From Linnemannia schmuckeri (taxonomy: Eukaryota > Mortierellomycota > Mortierellomycetes > Mortierellales > Mortierellaceae), in contig JANATG010000023.1 in the NCBI GenBank assembly GCA_029449235.1, forward strand, positions 62,001-126,000: a DNA stretch of 64,000 nt. The letters run 5' to 3'. The translations under genes were made by a program, and so were the position numbers. Positions 58,501-64,000 of the stretch are shown one piece after another (position 1 is the first letter of the stretch; each line of letters starts with the position of its first letter). The notes below the pieces were generated by a model that was not told the DNA's origin, did not search any database, and worked only from the letters and a program-made list of their open reading frames with translations.

Positions 58501-60386
58501 CTTAAAGTCCAAGGCAGAGGCGCATTGCTAGAGGTAATTTAAACAAGAAGACACCTGATTGGTTGATGGTCGGTGAGAGTGCGTCCAATGTTCAAGGCAA
58601 TCAGTTTCTAAAAATATAGTGGATGGCATCTTGATGCTAAAGCACTAGGGTGATGGCTGATGTACTTTTTGGTCCCTGGAGGTGTGGTAGATAGCCAACA
58701 CCTCCTTGCTTCTTCTCTTCAAAGACAAGCGATCTCATTTAAGAGCACAGGAAGGATGACTTTTCAACTGGATAAAGTACGGCACAAAAAAAGGGGAAGG
58801 GCGTGAGGAGGGTTGTTGTCGATGTTGTCACCACACAGCCTTTTTTTTTTTTTTTTGCTGAGAATTCTTTCTCTGCTTGTTCATTCCCACGCTCTTGAAC
58901 AATGAACCATTGAATGTTCACCCGGATCAACATTATTCTCTTTCTCTCTCGCTTTAGTCACGCCCTATAGATCGTCGATGAGAAACTTCAGCCTTCTCGT
59001 CATCACCTCTTTTCTCATCGCTGTCGAATATACATCACCATTTTAGTTCTATGTCTTCGTCTGTGCTCTCAAATTTTTGGATACAAATGGACCTTGTGTC
59101 ATCATCCCTCGACCAATCTCCTTTAGGAAACGACTAGTCGTGTGGACCAACAGACAAGGTATCTCTTTCAAGGGTAGCCTTCAGTCAGAAAAAAAATGAG
59201 TTCAGCCTGTTCTCTTGTTTGCTTATGTGTGGATGTACCTTTCTATGAGAACGAGAAAAAAGGAGAACGGTTTTCATTGGAGGGTCGACATCCAAGTTTT
59301 TTTTTATGCAAGGATTTCGCCATCTGCCTTTAGAAAATGAAGTGAGAGGGGAAGAGATGGCCGTTGGGTGATAAAAGCGAACATGGCGAATATGCAGTCT
59401 GCCTTCTATTTTTTTACTATTCCTTCTCCTTCGCTTCGATTAAGGCGGCAACAGGGATGCTCACAATAAGGGACAAGTGAGTCGAAAAGAACAAACGATG
59501 ATCGAGATGTGAATTGAGACTGCACTGATCTTTCTCTATCCCGCTATATTCATGCCAGGCACAGTTGTCCAACTGGACTTACTTGGCTAACACTCCCCTT
59601 TTTTTCGAATTTCATTTCATTTCATTTAGTAGCGATCGTTTTTTTTTATTTCTCTGTCCTACAATTTCAACTCTCCTTCTTTGCCCACTCATTGAGCAAA
59701 GTAGATGAATAAAAGAGAAGTTGCCCTGCACATGTCAAGACACGAAAACAATACCCGGTACCTTTTCTCCGCATACCCCTTATCTTTTGCTGACGCATGA
59801 GCAGATGACGGACGCGATAGGATACAATCGAAAGGAGGGGAGACGCCAGTTTGGGGGGTGGGCAAATAGGGCGGTGTGCGAATATCAACAGTTCAGCCCT
59901 GGATTGAACTGAGCCAGGGTCTGACACAAAGGGTAAATCCCTCTCTCCCTCTCTTTTTGTTTTGCCACCACTCTATCTTCGTTTATTACCCTAGTCTTCG
60001 TATCCTTCCCCTAATTCTCTAGAGAAGCAAACAACACGAATGTGAATGTACAGCGTCAACTCTTCCCTCTCTCTTCCCCTCCGTTTTGTGTTAGTTGATA
60101 CAGGCTAATATACATCGAACCCTAATTTCCCCTGAGAGCAACGCATAGAGTCATTTCTGTACCTTTTTTTCATTTTAATGAGAGCAATTTCCCTTTTCGT
60201 TAATAACGGTCAGCGGGACAAGAGAATAAGGGCCTAATCTGGTCCAGCCCTGTCCAACACCCTCTATTTTGCTTGTTGCACTCGCCTTTTTGGTTATTGG
60301 TGTCCAACTGGTCATCTTAGAAGCAAGAACGAAACGAGTAATAAATGTTAATTGAATGGACGAATTTAAGAAAAGAAAGACTGGGG
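55565..60386. other. 4.8-kb gene-poor interval
   Basis: No supportable gene. There is one coding-like minus frame, 56421-56005 (listed separately). Elsewhere there are CT- and GA-rich stretches, T runs (58840-58856) and short frames. Part is BTB 3'-UTR and the far upstream region of the protease. Confidence 0.45.
56005..56421 (-). other. possible gene fragment, unrecognised
   Basis: A 138-codon minus frame whose residue mix looks protein-like rather than low complexity, for example ALAGKGNETVTYRLDIDHFV and HPYDFLTLERLLRTAPRLIF. No family is recognised and no flanking exon was found. The first residue of the frame is not certain as a start. It could be a decayed gene piece or a chance frame. 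Confidence 0.25.
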
Positions 60387-60558
60387 TATAAAAGGACAAG
60401 GATCCCGCTGGAGAACGATTTCATCAGCACCCTCTCTCCTCCTCTTCCTTGACCCCCCTTCCACCTCTCCCTCTTCTCTCCCGCCTCTCCTTCTCCTCTC
60501 CTCTCTTTCCGCTTTAAACAACCCACCTTTTAATTTCCCCCTTCCTCTTCACATCGTC
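60387..60558 (+). promoter_or_regulatory. core promoter and CT-rich leader of the aspartic protease
   Basis: TATAAAA at 60387-60393 lies about 165 bp before the ATG and is followed by a CT-rich block (60425-60550). This TATA-plus-pyrimidine layout is typical of strongly expressed fungal genes. Confidence 0.65.
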
Positions 60559-61806
60559 ATGAAGATCGCTGCAACCCTCATCTCCCTGGCCGCCGCCGCC
60601 TCCCTCCTCGTCGTCGAGGCCCAGTCCCCCGCAGGAACCGCAATCCCCCTCTCCTTCAACCCACACCACAAGCGTAACTTTCGTGCAGCAATCGCAAAGC
60701 TCGCCCATCGCTACCCCCAGCTCGACCTCGAGTCCCACCACACCTTCCACCCTCCCAGCACTCCCATTAACAGCGGTGCTCGTGGTAAGGGTACCAACAC
60801 TGGCAAGGTTCCTTTGGTCGATGTGGGTCCTGATTCCGAGTACTATGGAACTGTCCAAGTCGGCACCCCCGGTCAGCCCTTCCGTCTCGATTTCGATACC
60901 GGCTCCTCCGATATCTGGTTCCCAACCTCGGATTGCAACACCAAAGCCTGCAAAGCTCATCACCGCTTCAACGCCAAGAAGTCCTCGACCTACAAGAAGG
61001 ACGGTCGTCCCTGGAAGATCGGATACGGCGACGGCTCCTCTGCTTCCGGAATCCTCGCCTCAGACATTGTGAACGTTGAAGGAATTAAGGTGCGCCAAAC
61101 CATTGGACTCGCTACCAACGAATCCGCCCAGTTCGCATCCTCCCCCGAAGACGGTCTCTTCGGTCTCGGCTTCAATACCATCGAGTCCGTCAAGGGCGTC
61201 AAGACCTTCCTCGACAACGCCATTGAATCCAAGGCCATCGTCCAGCCTGTGGTCTCTGTCTTCCTCCCCTCCGTCCGTCGTAACGGCGGCAAGGGCGGCA
61301 ACTACCTCTTCGGCGCCATCGACAAGACACGCTTCACCGGTGCACTCCAATACATCTCTGTCACTCGCAAGGGCTACTGGCAGATCCACATCTCCAACGT
61401 CAAGTACAACAGCAAGGCCCTGGCCCAAGCCTCCGAGGGCATCATTGACACTGGCACCACTCTCATCATTGTCGGAGACGCCGCCGCAAAGGCCATCCAC
61501 AAGAACATCAAGGGCGCCGTCGATGCCTCCAAGGATCCCAACATTGGCGGTTGGACTGTCCCCTGTTCCCTCGCAAAGACCTCTAAGGACAATGTTGCCT
61601 TCACCATGGGAGGAAAGGACTTTCAGGTCCCCGTGGCGGATTTGGCATGGGCACCATTGGACAACACGGGCAAGGATTGCTATTCGGGTGTTCAGGGTGG
61701 ACAGGATGGGTTGTGGATTTTGGGAGATGTGTTCATCAAGAACAACTACTGTGTTTTTGAGCAGTCTGCTTCCCCTCGTATCGGTGTTGCTCCCCTCAAG
61801 TACTAA
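60559..61806 (+). CDS. secreted pepsin-type aspartic protease (A1 family)
   Basis: A single-exon 415-aa protein close in size to rhizopuspepsin-type enzymes. A signal peptide (MKIAATLISLAAAASLLVVE, cleaved after about residue 21) is followed by a basic propeptide containing KLAHRYP. The mature part begins near VPLVDVGPDSEYYGTVQVGT. Catalytic aspartates are Asp113 in FDTGSSDIWF and Asp297 in IDTGTTLIIV. The flap Tyr is in KIGYGDGSSASG and the C-terminal hydrophobic pattern is LWILGDVFIKNNYCVFE. Cys pairs are expected near 121-126 and in the C-lobe. It hydrolyses extracellular proteins at acid pH. Strong codon bias and a TATA promoter suggest high expression. A long antisense frame over it is a by-product of that bias. 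Confidence 0.93.
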   Translation: MKIAATLISLAAAASLLVVEAQSPAGTAIPLSFNPHHKRNFRAAIAKLAHRYPQLDLESHHTFHPPSTPINSGARGKGTNTGKVPLVDVGPDSEYYGTVQVGTPGQPFRLDFDTGSSDIWFPTSDCNTKACKAHHRFNAKKSSTYKKDGRPWKIGYGDGSSASGILASDIVNVEGIKVRQTIGLATNESAQFASSPEDGLFGLGFNTIESVKGVKTFLDNAIESKAIVQPVVSVFLPSVRRNGGKGGNYLFGAIDKTRFTGALQYISVTRKGYWQIHISNVKYNSKALAQASEGIIDTGTTLIIVGDAAAKAIHKNIKGAVDASKDPNIGGWTVPCSLAKTSKDNVAFTMGGKDFQVPVADLAWAPLDNTGKDCYSGVQGGQDGLWILGDVFIKNNYCVFEQSASPRIGVAPLKY

Positions 61807-61949
61807 AAGCACTGGAGGTTGGGCGAAGGAGGAAAGGAGAGAGTAGGAAGGGAGGATGGGTCCTGGTGGCTTCTTCTCCTTTTCTTGTATTTCATTTTCT
61901 TTTTTTCTTTTTTCTTTTATACCATTCATTCCTTTATGACAATAACAAC

Positions 61950-61955
61950 AATAAA
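61950..61955 (+). terminator. AATAAA polyadenylation signal of the protease
   Basis: AATAAA about 145 bp after the stop codon, preceded by a T-rich stretch. Confidence 0.5.
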
Positions 61956-63173
61956 AAAGCATCTTGATGAGCATCTTTTCAATCCGATCCAATCTACTTC
62001 GGAAAAGCTAAACTTGTGTACGGTTTTGTTCCAGCCCATCTTTCCTTCCTTTCCTAACTATTTCCTCTCGCTCTTTATGCCTACTACATCTCGGGAGAGT
62101 GAAATAAACGTTTCCCTGTTTGTTTGTCCTTTGCTACTAGAGCAATCGTGAGTAAAGGTCAATTAGTCTCGTCCACTGTACTTTTACTGAGTCTATTCGC
62201 TTTCGGAAGCCAGTCTGCAAAGACTGCAAGAGGGTACCAGCCTGTTTCCACTGCCATTACCGTTGTTATTGCCATTGCCATGTCATGCCACTGTATAGAA
62301 ATCTCAATGGGCTGATGAACCGATCAACTCGAAGCCAAAGTGGGTGGTAGACGAAAGTTGAGCCCTCTGGGGAGTGAACCGGCCGTTGTTTCTCGCATTC
62401 CTCGAAATGATAACATATAATACTGTCGATATCGAATCACTTGATCGTCCACGACCGACCCTCATCCTGAGGGCGTACCCAGCACAATCAGTATACCCAA
62501 TGGAATATCGTCTATGTTTATCACTGTCTGTTGTAGACGTCCTGGAGTCGCAAGGGTGTCGTTGTACTGGAGATTGTTACTAGATGAATTGAGGAGTATT
62601 ATTGTAGAGTTGAGGAATCCTGTAGGTTGTTGTTGCTGTGTAGGTAACAAAACAAGAAAGGCCGCACCGCATAGCAGACAGGGCGGTGTTGTTGGCGTTG
62701 TGGTGCTGTTCTTGTTGTTGAGTCGTTGTTGATTGTTATTTTGTTAATGATGACGGTGATGGTGGCGATGTCGATAGCGATCGCGTTGGTCATTTGTCCT
62801 GCTCCTGGCTCTATGGACTGTCCTATCTTCGGTAAGTGGGAAGTGGATGGATGAGGAAGAAGATTGGTAGTGGAAGAAATGAATAGGAAAAGGAGTTGAG
62901 GTGTTAATTGAGAAAGGCCGTAACGCCGAAAGCGTCCGGCATGTATGTTTCAAATGAACTAAAAAGTGAAGGGAGAGGGAGAGTACGAAAAGAAGCTAGA
63001 AGCGTGCCTTCTGCCTTGGCTTTGATTAGTGTCTTTTACCATACGCTAAACATCTTAGGATTTTAGAGGACGACAAAACTAGCATGTTGGAGAAATTTCT
63101 TGTGGTTGATTTTTTTTTTAATGTATTCGAGTGTATCATGGACAAAAACTATATACAAAGATATAAAAAGAAT
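61956..63173. other. convergent 3' intergenic region
   Basis: It lies between the protease (+) and the right-edge gene (-). Only short frames, GTT-rich repeats (62620-62750) and a T run (63110-63119). No gene is supported. Confidence 0.5.
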
Positions 63174-64000
63174 CTACGGTCTGAATCTGATCGTAACCGT
63201 GCCAGCCATGCTAAGAAACACAAAAACAAATATTTAGAACACAAGTCGAAAGCGTAAAAATGGCTGCACACACACGAGAACAAAAAGATAAAGAGACTTA
63301 CTTGGCGTATTGGGAGGCGTGGGAGGAGGTGACAACAAGGTCGTCAACACCATCCTTGTTCAAATCAGCAACCAACAACTGGAACCCAAAGCGACCACGG
63401 AAATCCGTGCCAATAAAACACTGCTTGATCCCGTCGCTGTCGTTGTCATTATCATCGTCGCCGTCATCTCCACCATCATCGCCCTCTCTATCATTCGAAT
63501 ACACGAGCTGCTGACCCCTCACACCAACAACATCCTTTCGTTCTCGTCCTCTTCTGCGTCCATGGTTATCGTCGTTATCGTCGTTATCGTCTCGTCTTGA
63601 ATAATTAGGCTCCCACTCCAGGATGCGTCCAGCTTCGCCCTCAGCATAGGGCTCTGCCAACCAAAGACTCTTGCCATCTGTCGAGACCTCCATTGCCGCC
63701 GACAGATGCGCCAGCGACTGCGATCCCTGCAATGAATCCCGGATAACCCTGGTATCGTCATTCAGATCTGACATCTTAACAACCGTCCCGTTGGCGAGTT
63801 GCGAGATATCCAGTACCCGGACCATGCCCGCCTGCCATTGACGACCAACTTTTGGCAATTTGTTCAAGACATCTTCAGACTGGGATCCAACAATCAGCAA
63901 GTCCTTGAACCCAGAGGGAGAGGTTGAGGATGAGAGATTGGAGGCAGCGAGACGAGATCCGAGTTGCTGGAACTTGGCGTCACCAAGGATCGTAAACATC
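63174..64000 (-). CDS. FG-GAP repeat protein, GPI-phospholipase D-like, 5' partial
   Basis: The last two exons are visible: 64000-63302 (continues beyond the right edge) and 63210-63174, joined in phase 2 to end AGTVTIRFRP. FG-GAP beta-propeller blades are seen as FQQLGSRLAASNL and, near the end, GRFGFQLLVADLNKDGVDDL. The second carries a calcium-binding D-x-N-x-D-G-x-D-D loop as in integrin alpha and GPLD1. An acidic Asp/Asn/Gly-rich linker interrupts the blades. The order of blades suits the C-terminal propeller of secreted GPI-specific phospholipase D, which cleaves GPI anchors. The catalytic zinc domain would lie outside the window, so an integrin-like or other FG-GAP protein remains possible. 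Confidence 0.7.

Noticed and set aside
61060..61992. 310-codon minus frame opposite the aspartic protease
   Set aside because: It is the mirror of a strongly codon-biased gene (C/G-ending codons keep the antisense frame open). The sense protein has complete catalytic motifs.
1..64000. CRISPR arrays, bacterial operons, integrases or viral genes
   Set aside because: No regularly spaced repeats with spacers, no Shine-Dalgarno operon layout and no viral hallmark proteins. The intron-rich structure shows a eukaryotic genome.

Overview
The window comes from a filamentous fungus, most likely an early-diverging one of the Mortierellomycotina (Mortierella/Linnemannia type). The evidence is: short spliceosomal introns with GTAAGT-like donors and TAG/CAG acceptors; long untranslated and intergenic stretches rich in poly(A), CT and short-motif runs; many Gln/Ser/Thr low-complexity tracts in proteins; an MCM9 gene, which budding and fission yeast lack; and large LRR-like proteins plus WD40-repeat remnants of kinds I associate with Mortierella genomes. 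The lineage call is inference. No prokaryotic, plasmid or viral feature was seen.

Layout. 1-6.0 kb: the 3' part of a NOP12-type nucleolar RNA-binding protein, then a DDHD-domain phospholipase, both on +. 6.0-12.2 kb: a gene-free stretch, then an uninterrupted 1150-aa LRR-like protein (+). 12.2-18.1 kb: a decayed WD40-repeat pseudogene (-), ribosomal protein eL20 (-) and an unrecognised low-complexity protein (-). 18.1-21.7 kb has no gene I can support. 21.7-29.9 kb: a Zn2Cys6 transcription factor (-) head-to-head with an ArsB-like anion permease (+). 30.3-42.6 kb: the PP2A B subunit CDC55 (+), MCM9 (+), and, tail-to-tail with MCM9, a multi-OB-fold protein with a zinc ribbon (-) that resembles RPA70 or shieldin-2. 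43.0-45.6 kb: a tRNA-Asp(GUC) followed by a cluster of 5'-truncated non-LTR (LINE) retrotransposon remnants. 46.2-48.2 kb: a metaxin/SAM37 mitochondrial import subunit (-). 48.5-53.0 kb: a second giant LRR-like protein (-), head-to-head with a BTB/POZ protein (+). 55.6-60.5 kb is gene-poor. 60.6-61.8 kb: a secreted pepsin-type aspartic protease (+). The right edge cuts an FG-GAP protein resembling GPI-specific phospholipase D (-).

The most interesting locus is 34.7-42.7 kb, where MCM9 (a homologous-recombination helicase) sits next to a three-OB-fold protein that carries five clustered SUMO-consensus motifs. The two genes may act in one double-strand-break repair pathway. The short space between their 3' ends holds a four-copy, exactly 10-bp-phased ACGCG array and a degenerate 21-bp repeat with a perfect 15-bp palindrome. 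All splice junctions were assigned by eye, from reading frame, GT/AG ends and family similarity; none was tested with transcripts.
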